From Rhodopseudomonas sp. AAP120 (GTDB lineage Bacteria; Pseudomonadota; Alphaproteobacteria; Rhizobiales; Xanthobacteraceae): a stretch of 49,729 nt of DNA. Shown here piece after piece: positions 8,287 to 17,658 of the stretch (positions are counted from its first letter, which is position 1; each line of letters begins with the position of its first letter). Made by a program: the position numbers and the translations under genes. The notes below the pieces were generated by a model. It saw only the letters and a list, made by a program, of their open reading frames with translations, ran no database searches and had not been told where the DNA came from. The stretch is from assembly GCF_001295845.1 (NCBI RefSeq), contig NZ_LJIC01000089.1, positions 1-49,729 on the forward strand. Direction: 5' to 3'.

Positions 8287-9450
8287 TTATGCTTCTACGT
8301 CCGAGCTTTCTTTATCGTAGGCACTCATTATGGCCTCGCGGAGGGCCATGGCCCGCGTATCACCGCCCTTTAACCCGACGACATAGGCTCCCCACTCATC
8401 GGCTGATTTTGTTTGAAGGGCTTTCACGAGACGATCAGGATCGAAGTCAGGCTCGGGACGCGACATAATCCGAACGAGCCCGCCGAAAATCGCGCCGCCA
8501 TGGCGCAGCTTCTGCTCTGGGAAAGCCACAGCCATATTCGTGAGTACAGCTGAGGTAATCGCTGGTCCAAATTTTCGGATCGAGGTTGCAATGGCCGCAG
8601 TGAAAGCGATCTCGCCTGAGGCCCAGGCGGCTGATGACGTATTTCGCGCCACCCGCAACCCAGCGTCCACAACGAGCTGCTGAATTTCCAGAGCGTCCTC
8701 ATCTGCTGCGGCAAGAGCTGCGAAATAGTCATCCAGGCGGTTCATGGGTTTCCTCGCTCTGTTGGCGAGTATGAACATCCGCGCCTCCTCTTCGATGCTT
8801 TCGTATCTGAAGACGCAGCAGGGAAGCTGCGGAATATCACTTCTTCTGGAGGCAGCCATCCATCGGTGTTGACCGTCAATAATCGTAAGTGTGTCGTCGG
8901 TACGTCGGGAAACGACCAGGGGGCCACACAGGCGCCAATCGAATTTGGCTGCGATGCTCGCAATCAGCCTCCGCGAGGCTTCGTTGTCAGTAGACCTTTG
9001 GTAAACTTCGTCTACCGAGAGACGGTTCAGGTGAATCCACTCGATGGACGGTTGGGAACCGATGGGAGGCAAATAACGTGGGTGGTGGTCTACTGCCTTG
9101 GAAGCAGTCTTCGTTGTTTTGCTTTTTGTACGACCGCCTGCTCCAAACTGGCGCGCCTTCCCAGGGCCGACATTCGCGATTGGTGGCTCTGTATCTATCT
9201 TGAGCTCATCTACAAAGTCGGAGGCCTCTTCAGTCGGGCGGACCCATACGACACCGTAACGTTCTATGATGACGTTTCCGGGATGGACACGAGCGCGACC
9301 GAGCTCTGTTGTGAGCATAAACGTTCCGTTCGGCTCGATTCCTCCCACCATATGCTGTGGTATCCAGTCCGGTAAGGGAAGTTCTCCATACGTCCAAATC
9401 CTTATGTTTGAATGGTTCTGTGCGGTCGAAAGCTGCTGAGTGTACGTCAT
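8287..9450 (-). CDS. ParB-like DGQHR-motif protein beside the Wadjet operon
   Basis: A 387-aa protein with a ParB N-terminal-like core from about residue 140: LNRLSVDEVYQRS, GPLVVSRRTDDTLTIIDGQHRWMAA, then a helical C-terminal half (ANRARKPMNRLDDYFAAL). The DGQHR-W box resembles the CTP-binding/nuclease-like fold of ParB and sulfiredoxin relatives. No helix-turn-helix is obvious. The N-terminal 120 residues contain a Lys/Thr-rich linker (GGRTKSKTTKTASK). I chose ATG 9450 because GGAGACC lies 4 nt upstream; the frame also opens at 9537. It diverges from jetA across about 400 nt. Its role is unknown; association with the Wadjet system is inferred from position only. Confidence 0.75.
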   Translation of the reverse strand: MTYTQQLSTAQNHSNIRIWTYGELPLPDWIPQHMVGGIEPNGTFMLTTELGRARVHPGNVIIERYGVVWVRPTEEASDFVDELKIDTEPPIANVGPGKARQFGAGGRTKSKTTKTASKAVDHHPRYLPPIGSQPSIEWIHLNRLSVDEVYQRSTDNEASRRLIASIAAKFDWRLCGPLVVSRRTDDTLTIIDGQHRWMAASRRSDIPQLPCCVFRYESIEEEARMFILANRARKPMNRLDDYFAALAAADEDALEIQQLVVDAGLRVARNTSSAAWASGEIAFTAAIATSIRKFGPAITSAVLTNMAVAFPEQKLRHGGAIFGGLVRIMSRPEPDFDPDRLVKALQTKSADEWGAYVVGLKGGDTRAMALREAIMSAYDKESSDVEA

Positions 9451-9849
9451 CGTTGGTCTCCATGGTTGGCCGGTCGCAAATTGCAGACCGGGAGAAGGAC
9501 GATGACCTGGGGGGCGGACTACCTGATGAAGGCCCAAAAGGATAAGTAACCGAATTTGCTAGTGGCCGGAGGAAAGCTATCGCGCCAATGGGCTGAATGC
9601 CCGCCTCCGGAGAAGCGGTGCATTTGCGCCGTTCGAGGGGAACGACCGCCACGGCCCGCGGCGGCTGTCCCGTTGCATTTGTTCTCTAATTGTTCCATAT
9701 TTTGGGTTCCGGGGACAAGCCAGAACGCCTGATTTCGTGCGGGTAGACCCCGCCTCAATCTTAGTGTGTGCTCACTGGGGGAAAAGCGCATTAAAAGTTG
9801 CACTCCGTAATGCCTGCAGGGGCAATCCACAGACAAATCGATTGCGTCC
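9451..9849. other. Divergent promoter region between the ParB-like gene and jetA
   Basis: About 400 nt with no convincing gene. It should hold the promoters of both divergent genes. There is an AT-rich patch near 9672-9710 containing two TGTTC motifs, but I see no clear -35/-10 pair. Confidence 0.4.
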
Positions 9850-11301
9850 ATGTCCGACCAGCGTTTCATGTCCGCCGATGCTGCACCGCGCCTGACCAGC
9901 CATCTGCGCGCGCTGTCTTTGATTGCGCCCCTGCAGCGGGCCGAAGACAACAAGGGAATGCTGCACGTCTCCGCCAAGGCGGCGGAGCGCGTAGACATGC
10001 GCTATCTGGCGCTTGCCGCCATCGAATTGCTGATCGACCGGATGGGCGCCGGCGGCACGGCGGGCCGCGCAGAACTGATTGAATATCTTGCGGATTTGGC
10101 GCGGCTTCAGTCGCGAAATCTCTCTGACTCGGATGCCACCGCGCTGGCAGAGCATGTGTTCGACGGCTTGACCAACGCTCGCGACCGCCGCGCGCGCTTC
10201 AAGGTCCGTTTGTTTGATCCAGATCAGCCTGATGGGTTTTTTTTCGAATTCGCATTGCTGCGGGCTGAGCCGCTCCCGGACGGGACGGTGGGTTACCGGC
10301 TGACCCAGGAAGCGATTGAAATCCATCTCAGCTTGTTGGCGCACGATCCACTGACCGCGACGCAGGTCAGCGAGATCATCGTTGGAGAGTTTCTCAAGCG
10401 GGGCCTCTACGATCATGCGGTGTCCGCAGCCGAACGGACCAGAACCAACAGCATTCGTCTTGCCGAAGCGATCCGGTTGCTTATGGCGGAAGCACGCCGC
10501 GCCATCCTCAAGGTGATGTGGCACGAGGAACTTGGCCCGAAGATGGAGGAGGCGCGCAGTCTGCTGGATGCGTCCATCATGCGCGAGGGCGCCATGCTCG
10601 CCCAACTGAGTGACACGGTGGCTGACGTGACGGACGAGACGGATCGCCGCCACCTCTCGCGTATCCGCACGCTATTGCTCGATGTGCAAACGCGTCACCG
10701 CAAGCTCATCGTCGTGGTGCAGAAGACGGCCGAAGAATATTTGCACCTCCAGGCTGACACCCTCAAGCTGCGGCCCTTGGCGCGATTGCCAGATCTCGAA
10801 AATGAGATTCTCGATCCTTTGTTGCGGGCTCCGGCGAACTTCTTGATTGAGAATACATCCGGTGTCTTTGGCGCGATTTCCGGGACGCTGCCGCCGCTTG
10901 TCCTCGACATCGCAGCCGCGATCGCCGCATTCGAGCCGGACGTTGAAGAGGCGGACGTCTTCGATCCGACCGTTGAATTTGATGATCCCACCGTGGGGCT
11001 GGAATTGCCATTCGACGAGGCAACCATCGCGCGAGCTGAGCAATTTGCACGCGCGACCATTCTCGCAACGGGAGCTATCACTCTCGGTGAGATTTTGTCG
11101 CAGGCGTCGTTGGACCGCCCTGATGATGCGGCCTTTCAACGCTGTCTTTTTCTTATCCTGGAACAGGCAATCGATCCGCGCACGACAGACGTTGCCGGCG
11201 GCGCGTCGATTCTGAGCACGCGTTTCGATGCGGGGTTCGTTGAGGGCACCGATGTGAGATTCTCGCGCGCCACGGGCGGAGGAGTCCATGCTTCCGAATG
11301 A
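9850..11301 (+). CDS. jetA: Wadjet-like JetA (kleisin-like subunit)
   Basis: A 483-aa, largely helical, acidic protein and the first gene of a four-gene SMC operon. By position and size it is the MukF/kleisin-like subunit that bridges the SMC heads. The N-terminal part (residues 10-80) looks like a winged-helix dimerisation region (YLALAAIELLIDRMGAGG). A long helical middle and an acidic linker (EPDVEEADVFDPTVEFDDP, near 375-393) follow. I do not recognise it as the DUF3375 family typical of type I JetA, so the Wadjet type is left open. The ATG at 9850 follows no strong ribosome site. The 3' end overlaps jetB by 14 nt. Confidence 0.8.
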   Translation: MSDQRFMSADAAPRLTSHLRALSLIAPLQRAEDNKGMLHVSAKAAERVDMRYLALAAIELLIDRMGAGGTAGRAELIEYLADLARLQSRNLSDSDATALAEHVFDGLTNARDRRARFKVRLFDPDQPDGFFFEFALLRAEPLPDGTVGYRLTQEAIEIHLSLLAHDPLTATQVSEIIVGEFLKRGLYDHAVSAAERTRTNSIRLAEAIRLLMAEARRAILKVMWHEELGPKMEEARSLLDASIMREGAMLAQLSDTVADVTDETDRRHLSRIRTLLLDVQTRHRKLIVVVQKTAEEYLHLQADTLKLRPLARLPDLENEILDPLLRAPANFLIENTSGVFGAISGTLPPLVLDIAAAIAAFEPDVEEADVFDPTVEFDDPTVGLELPFDEATIARAEQFARATILATGAITLGEILSQASLDRPDDAAFQRCLFLILEQAIDPRTTDVAGGASILSTRFDAGFVEGTDVRFSRATGGGVHASE

Positions 11302-12013
11302 CGTGAAAGACGCCTCGAGGCTTGTCGAGTGGGGCTTGCATCCGCGTGCGCTGCCCGAAGCGCACCCAGAATACCGCGATCTGGTCCGCCGTTGGATGGA
11401 TGACGGAGGCTTCAAAGCCATTGTCGCGTCCGTCGCCGAAGGTCTGAAGCTGCGGGTGGTCGGTGTGAGCGCGCGCACGGGCATTGTGCTGGGCACGGAA
11501 ATGGAATCCGTCTTCGCTTATACGATCTCGCGCTTCCGCCGGAACGTCTCCAATGATGACGCTGCGGTCGTGGCGCTCGTGTTAGTGGCTGCGTGCGCGA
11601 CCTTTTATCCGGCACAAGATGTGCTCGACAGCGATGAGATCATGTCGCCTAGCGCGACGTTATCGGAGATCAGAGATCGTCTGACCAAGCTATGTCAGGC
11701 GTTGGAATCGCAGGATCGCAACGGCGATGCGGCAGCCGCACGCTGGCGCAAGGGCTGGCAATATATCCGGGCATTACCCGAGATCGTCGAGGATGCGCGA
11801 CGGACGGCACGCAGCCACCTGCATGGGCTCGTCGGGCTGGTCCTCAATCATCTGTTTGAAACGGGATTCGTGGCGGTCGATGAGCGTCAAGACGGAAACC
11901 ATCTTTACGTTGCCACGCCGCGTTTTCGGATGATGCTCGCAGAGCATGCCGCTGTGCCGCTTCTCGATCTGGCCCGTGGCGCCAGTGAGGCGAGGGAGAA
12001 TGCTCATGCTTAA
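11288..12013 (+). CDS. jetB: Wadjet-like JetB (KITE-like subunit)
   Basis: A 241-aa protein between the kleisin-like and SMC genes, in the position of the MukE/KITE subunit (the DUF4194 slot in Wadjet). It has a likely winged-helix pair near residues 175-220 (GLVLNHLFETGFVAVDE then LYVATPRFRMML). GGAGGA stands 4 nt before the ATG inside the end of jetA, so translation is coupled. The stop overlaps the jetC start by 8 nt. Confidence 0.8.
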   Translation: MLPNDVKDASRLVEWGLHPRALPEAHPEYRDLVRRWMDDGGFKAIVASVAEGLKLRVVGVSARTGIVLGTEMESVFAYTISRFRRNVSNDDAAVVALVLVAACATFYPAQDVLDSDEIMSPSATLSEIRDRLTKLCQALESQDRNGDAAAARWRKGWQYIRALPEIVEDARRTARSHLHGLVGLVLNHLFETGFVAVDERQDGNHLYVATPRFRMMLAEHAAVPLLDLARGASEARENAHA

Positions 12014-15000
12014 GATCAGTCGCGCATATCTGGACGCCTGCGGTTATGTCGATGGCGTGTTTGAGGAGCTTCTGATCAAGCCGACAGATGCCACCGGTTC
12101 GGCACTGCATCACGTTATTCACGCGCCCAACGGCGTCGGAAAAACCACCATCCTCGCGCTCCTGTTCAGTATTTTTGAGCCGGATCGTCGCAAGTTTCTG
12201 CGCACGGAAATCAACCGCCAACACAGGATCGAGCATTATTTCATGCCGGGACGACTTGGCGTGGTCGCGCTCGAGCTGATCAAACCCGGCGTGAACAACA
12301 AACCGGTGCGTCATGTCATCGGCCAGGTATTTTGGCTCACGCCCGCCTCCAAGGGGGATGACGGAGAACCGGGACACCGGCGGTTCTTCGCTTTACAAGC
12401 CGACGCTGACACCTCATTGGATACGTTGCCTTTCCGCGGGCTGTCGGGTGATACGCCATTGCGCTCGCTCGATGACTTCACGCGTTGGGCGCGCGACATG
12501 CGCAGCAAGCCGACATTCTTCTCCACCGACTCGCTCACTGCGTGGCGCAAGCATTTGACCTCCGAACTCGGGGTGGAGCTGAAAGTCATCGAAGTGCAAC
12601 GTCGCTTCTGTGGCACTGAGGGCGGCATCGGCGCGGCATTCCTCGATTTCAAGTCCGAGCAGCAGTTTCTCGAAAAGATTTTTGCTTTCATGATTCCGGC
12701 GGATGCTGCCGACAGTGTCGTGCAGGCCTTGGAGACCGGACTCGCGAAAATCCGCGGCCTGCCGCAGCGAAAGGACCAGCTCAAGGTTCTCACGCAGCTT
12801 GCAGACGGCTTCACGCCGTTCATTTCCGCCGCCGGGGCTCTGGAAACCGCCGAAGCCGAACGTGCCGACGACTTCAAGCGGCTAGGCCGTCTGTTCTCCC
12901 GCTTCAAGATCGATCAGACCAAGCTGGAAGTGGAATGGGAGATCGTCGGCGGTGAATTGGCTATCAAGGGGCAGGGTGTTGAAGACGCTCGCGCCCGCGA
13001 GCGCAAACTCCAAGGGGAGGTTCTCTTTCTGGAGAGGGCGGCTGCCGACCGGCGATTTAGCGATGCCAAGGCGGCAGTGGAACGGGCAAAAGACAGCTCA
13101 GCAGCTGCAGGTCGTAAACTCCAATCGGCGCGCGCCACCGATATCGGTCGCAAATTATCGTCGGCGCAGGGACAGCGGGAAGCCTTCGAGGCGGAGTTGG
13201 ACCGCATCGATCGGGATCTTGCTCCTGACCGCGCACTCCTTGCGCGCGCCGGAGCGAATCTTCACGCCTTGCTGGATCAGCTGGCTGCCGAAGCCGAGCG
13301 CGATGCCGATATCTACGAACAGCGCTCCCGTGACGCAAATCAGCTGGCTGAAGCGCACGCCGAGGAGGATCGTGCGGCGAGCGGCCGCGCACAGGAGCTG
13401 AAGGCCGAAGTCGAACGCCTCGCCGCGAGGGTGGCGGAGCATGACCGCGAGCGCAAGGAGCTTGAGCGCCAGGGTGCCATTCGCGCGGCAGAAAGTCCTG
13501 CCGCAGCGGTGGCGCGCATCGATAGCGAGTTAAAGGTTCAAGGCGATGCTGTCGCCGATACCGAATTGCAAGACGAGCAGCGAGAAAAGGAAGCGCGCGA
13601 TCTCGAAGGCGTCCGCACTGCGGCGCTTGCGGACTCGCGCCGTTGTGCAGAGGAGGCTGTGCGTCTCGCAAAGCTCGGCGAGGCCGGCCGGAGCTTGGAG
13701 CAGGCCATTCTTGGCAGCGCGGCGCTTGCCGCAATATTGGCTGGCGAATCCAAAGACCCGTATCGACCGGATTTGCCGGAGCGTGCGCGCGCCGCGCGGG
13801 CGTTATCCGAAGAAATGCACCGCAAGCTTGCGACCGAGCGCGAGGCGATCGCAGGCGAGCTTAGTTTTCTCGACGCCGAAGGGGTATCGTCCGTGCCGGC
13901 CGATGTCGCTCTGGTGGCCCGAGCTCTTAAGGAGGCCGGTATTTCCGATGCGCAGCCGGCAGAACACTATCTGGCGCAGTTCAAGCCGGATGCCGATGAA
14001 GCATTGGCGCTGTTACGCGATGATCCGGCATGCTTTGGCGGCGTGTTCGTTGCGCGCCTTGACCGCAAGCGCCTGTCGACGCTGGCAAGTGATAGCCGTC
14101 TGAAGCTCAAGGGCCCGGTGGTCGTCTCAGAGGCGACGCTGCAGACCACGGCCACGTCTGCCACGGAAACGGGAATCGTCTTTGGTCCCTTCAGCGCCGC
14201 GCGCGTTAACAAACAGGCGGCTGCAGAAGAAAAGTCTCGGCTTGCAGATGCTTTGTCAGCCAAGGAAGCGGAGCTTGTGTCCTGTGTGGCACAGATCGAG
14301 GCGATTGGCACGCTCGTCGATCAGCTCCGCGAGCTTCACAAGAACTACCGCGATGACCGCCCTGACGACATATTGCGCCGCTGCGAGCAGTTTAAGTCCG
14401 ATAAGGAGCGTGCGGATCAGCAGGTCAAGGATGCCATCGCCCGGCAAAAGGCGATTGCGCAGGAGCGTGCGCAATTCCGCGACCGTCTGCATGAGCTTGC
14501 CGATGTAATCAGCCGGCTGAAAATGGCGAAACAGGCTGTCGATCAGTTCAAACGCCGGTATGTCGATATCTCCGAAATGTCTGCGCGCATTCCGGTGGCA
14601 ACTGCTGAACAGCAGCAAGAACAGGATGCCGCGCTGAAATCTCGCGCCGCTGCCGTGAAAGCGCGTGCGGCGGCGACCGACTACGGGGGGCGTGCGGTAG
14701 CGCTTCGCGCCGATGCAAACGCACGACGATCCGACAAGGCACACTACCCGGAAACGGACGGTGCGGCCGCCGATCGAATGGGCACGTTTGACGATTTGCG
14801 CAGCCAATACAAAACGGCTGAACATGCCCTCGCCAGCAAGCGGGACGCGCAACAGGCGACGGTTTCGCTCCAGCTCTCGGCAGTGAAAGAGAGCATTTTC
14901 AAACTTGAACAGGAATACGCGCAGGCCAGCCAAGGATTGGAGCCCGCTGATCTTGAGCCGTTTAGCGCCGTTGCCGATCTTGCGCGTGCGATCAAGGAAG

Positions 15001-16352
15001 CGGATCAGAATGAGCAGGAATGCCGTGCGGCTGTCGTCCAGGTAGACGCGGCGCTAACGTCGGCGCAATCGGCGCTTGGTCCTGTCAGCGGGAAGATCGA
15101 GCGTGCTGAAAAGAAAAGCGGTCTGAAACCCATTCCGGTTCCGGAATTCGCGCAAGCGCCAGCCGAAACGTGCGCCAATGAAGCTGCTCTGCGTGAGCAA
15201 CAGGGAGAGGCGCTCGAAATCGAAATTCGCAACATGGAACGCGAGCATTCGGGTTTGCGCACGCGCCATGCTGACATCAAGGGCAAGCTGAGCGGCATCC
15301 AGGCGCTCGCCAAACGGGCTGAGGGACACCTCCCTGAAGCGAGCCGGGAAGAATTGCCAGACCTAAGCCTGAATCATGATGAGCTCGAGCCTGCGCTCGA
15401 TCAGGTTATCAGCCGGATCGGGGAGGCCCGTGCCACAATCAGCCGGCTGGACGACGAGGCCGAAGCATGTTTCGAGCAAATTCGCCAACTGATCGAAGGC
15501 GAAAGCTTCCGCCGCCTTGAACCTCAAGTGGCCGATCACCTGCGCCGTTACTCGCACCGTTCGGCCGGAACGGAGCGCGAGACGCTTCAAGCGCGTATTA
15601 TCGAGCGCATCGGAATTGTCCGCAGCGAAATAGAAAACCAGATGCGGGATCAAAATGCGTGTCTGGAACAGCTTCGGCTCCATGTCATCCACGCCGATGA
15701 TCTCCTGCTGCGCGCCGCTCGCTGTTCGAAGATTCCCGACCACATTGCCTTCTACGGCGGCGAGCGCATTTTGAAGATCAAGCGGCGCCTGCGTGACGTG
15801 CCAGTCGAAATGGTACGCAACCAGCTCTCGATCTGGTTGGACGAGCAGGTACAGACCGGACGTGTTCCCTCAGATGGTGCCGTTCTGGCTGCCGAATTGC
15901 TGAACCGTGTACACGCTGGTCGCGCGCTTGAGATCGAAATCCTCAAGCCCAAGCGGGATGCAATCCAGCCGTATATGCGCGTGGACCGTATGGGCCTGTC
16001 GGGCGGTGAGGGCGTAACCGTTGCGATGATGCTCTATACCGTGATCCAGAAGCTGGCGATGGATGAGCGTACAGACGGAAAGAACGCAGCCTCGGGCGGT
16101 TTCTTGATGCTCGACAATACGTACGGCATGTCCAACATGATGGAGCACATTGTTCTGCAGAAAACGATGGCGGACCTGTTGGACATTCAGCTATTCGTGA
16201 CGACGTGCAGCGAGGACAAGCACGTCCTCAACATGTTTCCCGCGATTACGCGCTTGGTGCAGGGCGAGCGCGTCCTGTTGGATGGGCAGCCGAAATACAT
16301 CCGCGTGCGCTCCGGCGACTATCTGCTGAAGGGGGGCGAACGTGCCGCCTGA
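12006..16352 (+). CDS. jetC: Wadjet-like JetC (SMC/MukB-like ATPase)
   Basis: A 1448-aa SMC-type ATPase, the DNA loop-extruding motor of Wadjet. The head begins at once: HVIHAPNGVGKTTILALLF (Walker A, near residue 40). More than 900 residues of coiled coil follow, rich in Ala, Glu, Arg and Gln. The C-terminal head half has the signature GLSGGEGVTVAMMLYTVIQK and a Walker B-like FLMLDNTYG, then LDIQLFVTTCSEDKHVL. Asn follows the Walker B Asp where a catalytic Glu is usual, a MukB-like LDN feature. AGGGAG lies 8 nt before ATG 12006; another in-frame ATG at 12000 is less well spaced. It overlaps jetB by 8 nt and jetD by 11 nt. Wadjet complexes extrude and cleave circular plasmids. Confidence 0.9.
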   Translation: MLKISRAYLDACGYVDGVFEELLIKPTDATGSALHHVIHAPNGVGKTTILALLFSIFEPDRRKFLRTEINRQHRIEHYFMPGRLGVVALELIKPGVNNKPVRHVIGQVFWLTPASKGDDGEPGHRRFFALQADADTSLDTLPFRGLSGDTPLRSLDDFTRWARDMRSKPTFFSTDSLTAWRKHLTSELGVELKVIEVQRRFCGTEGGIGAAFLDFKSEQQFLEKIFAFMIPADAADSVVQALETGLAKIRGLPQRKDQLKVLTQLADGFTPFISAAGALETAEAERADDFKRLGRLFSRFKIDQTKLEVEWEIVGGELAIKGQGVEDARARERKLQGEVLFLERAAADRRFSDAKAAVERAKDSSAAAGRKLQSARATDIGRKLSSAQGQREAFEAELDRIDRDLAPDRALLARAGANLHALLDQLAAEAERDADIYEQRSRDANQLAEAHAEEDRAASGRAQELKAEVERLAARVAEHDRERKELERQGAIRAAESPAAAVARIDSELKVQGDAVADTELQDEQREKEARDLEGVRTAALADSRRCAEEAVRLAKLGEAGRSLEQAILGSAALAAILAGESKDPYRPDLPERARAARALSEEMHRKLATEREAIAGELSFLDAEGVSSVPADVALVARALKEAGISDAQPAEHYLAQFKPDADEALALLRDDPACFGGVFVARLDRKRLSTLASDSRLKLKGPVVVSEATLQTTATSATETGIVFGPFSAARVNKQAAAEEKSRLADALSAKEAELVSCVAQIEAIGTLVDQLRELHKNYRDDRPDDILRRCEQFKSDKERADQQVKDAIARQKAIAQERAQFRDRLHELADVISRLKMAKQAVDQFKRRYVDISEMSARIPVATAEQQQEQDAALKSRAAAVKARAAATDYGGRAVALRADANARRSDKAHYPETDGAAADRMGTFDDLRSQYKTAEHALASKRDAQQATVSLQLSAVKESIFKLEQEYAQASQGLEPADLEPFSAVADLARAIKEADQNEQECRAAVVQVDAALTSAQSALGPVSGKIERAEKKSGLKPIPVPEFAQAPAETCANEAALREQQGEALEIEIRNMEREHSGLRTRHADIKGKLSGIQALAKRAEGHLPEASREELPDLSLNHDELEPALDQVISRIGEARATISRLDDEAEACFEQIRQLIEGESFRRLEPQVADHLRRYSHRSAGTERETLQARIIERIGIVRSEIENQMRDQNACLEQLRLHVIHADDLLLRAARCSKIPDHIAFYGGERILKIKRRLRDVPVEMVRNQLSIWLDEQVQTGRVPSDGAVLAAELLNRVHAGRALEIEILKPKRDAIQPYMRVDRMGLSGGEGVTVAMMLYTVIQKLAMDERTDGKNAASGGFLMLDNTYGMSNMMEHIVLQKTMADLLDIQLFVTTCSEDKHVLNMFPAITRLVQGERVLLDGQPKYIRVRSGDYLLKGGERAA

Positions 16353-17382
16353 GGCAGCGCGCCGCCTTGTGCGCGCTCTCAAGAAAACGGGACGAAGGCG
16401 TATCCCGCTAGACATGCTCCGCCGGGAATTCGCCGCGGCATGCCCCGAACTTGCGGAGCAACCGGATCGGCGCACCCGCTTGGCTGAGGCGCTACTCAAT
16501 GCTGCGGACACGGGTGAGATACTTCTTCCCAAGCAAAGACGAAGCTGGGACCGCGCCGGCGGTGCGGCCCTGCCGGGATTTGTTATGCTTGTCGGTCAAC
16601 GACAACCCCGACCACCCGTCATTATTGCCGGCTATGCTTGGCATCCATTGCTTAGTTTTGCAGCAGGAGAGCGCAACCGGTTGCGGCTAGAATCGGCTAA
16701 GCGCATCAACGAATGGCTCAAAAGTGATCCCGATTTGAGCCTCATCGTGCCGATCAAGGAACGTTCGTTAGAGATTTTCGGCGACGAAAAGCGGCTCGAT
16801 CAACTACGCGGCGGTACAACCAATCTTTTCGGGCAAGTCAGTCTCAGTTCACTCGGTTGCCGTCTATGCCCCATTCCTTTGCCATTCGAGGCGGGACCCG
16901 CAGCTGCACGCGGCCAGCCGATCCTCATTGTTGAGAACAACGACACATGGGCCTCGTTTTCCGCCTGGAACCGCGGTGTGGGACGCTACGCCGCCGTTGC
17001 CTATGCCGGCGGCGGTCACGGCAAGAGTCTGGCCTACGATGAAATGTTTATCGACGAATTGATCAGTCGGTTCCAGTCCGAAGGACTTTTCTACTTTGGC
17101 GATCTCGACCCCGCGGGGCTGCGCATTGCGAGCCGGGCAGCGGAGCGCCGTGCGCTTCGGGGCAGCCTGGCGCTTCAACCTGCTGCGGCGCTCTACGCTT
17201 GGCTTCTCGACCGCGGTACGCGAACAAGTCTACAGCGCACTGAAAAGGCAACAGTAGCCGACCTCGTTTGGCTTCCGGAATACTTGCGCGATCCCGTCGA
17301 AGCTCTCTTCGCCAAAGGACACCGTATTCCTCAAGAATCCCTGGGTACGCGCGCGCTCGCAGTCGGCGACATTCATTTTTGA
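16342..17382 (+). CDS. jetD: Wadjet-like JetD (TOPRIM nuclease)
   Basis: A 346-aa protein starting at a GTG inside the end of jetC, preceded by a G-rich ribosome site. The N-terminal part is Arg-rich and helical and may be a DNA-binding arm. The C-terminal TOPRIM domain shows ILIVENNDTWASF (catalytic Glu) and FYFGDLDPAGLRIA (DxD), the pattern of DUF2220-type JetD. In Wadjet this subunit makes the cut once the SMC motor has extruded the plasmid. The catalytic residues appear intact, and so does the whole jetABCD operon. Confidence 0.88.
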   Translation: MPPEAARRLVRALKKTGRRRIPLDMLRREFAAACPELAEQPDRRTRLAEALLNAADTGEILLPKQRRSWDRAGGAALPGFVMLVGQRQPRPPVIIAGYAWHPLLSFAAGERNRLRLESAKRINEWLKSDPDLSLIVPIKERSLEIFGDEKRLDQLRGGTTNLFGQVSLSSLGCRLCPIPLPFEAGPAAARGQPILIVENNDTWASFSAWNRGVGRYAAVAYAGGGHGKSLAYDEMFIDELISRFQSEGLFYFGDLDPAGLRIASRAAERRALRGSLALQPAAALYAWLLDRGTRTSLQRTEKATVADLVWLPEYLRDPVEALFAKGHRIPQESLGTRALAVGDIHF

Positions 17383-17388
17383 CCGGCA

Positions 17389-17634
17389 ATGATCGTGCGG
17401 CAGATCGAGCGGTCCGCCACAATCAGCCGGCTGGCGCACGCCGTCAAACTCGACATGGTCGAAGCCAGCTGGCGACCGGACAGCTATCTCGGCCGTGTCA
17501 CCAAAAGCCGGATCCTCGAGGCGGTGCGCGAAGCGAAGGGAGACTCAAACCATGCGCCCAATCATCCAGCTTATCCGGGAAATCTGCTTTTTCTGGTCGA
17601 CGCTAGTTGCCTTTCGCATATTGTTGCGTCCTGA
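17389..17634 (+). pseudogene. C-terminal remnant of an ICE/plasmid-type ParB
   Basis: An 81-codon frame directly after jetD. Residues 1-50 (ISRLAHAVKLDMVEASW, then YLGRVTKSRILEAVREAKGD) look like the C-terminal region of the ParB proteins carried by integrative elements and plasmids of Rhizobiales. In full proteins several hundred residues precede this and further residues follow; here both are missing and the tail (NLLFLVDASCLSHIVAS) looks unrelated. No ribosome site is seen. I read it as a scar of a former mobile element next to the Wadjet operon. Confidence 0.65.
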
Positions 17635-17658
17635 GTCCCGAAGGGGAGGAAGAATAAA

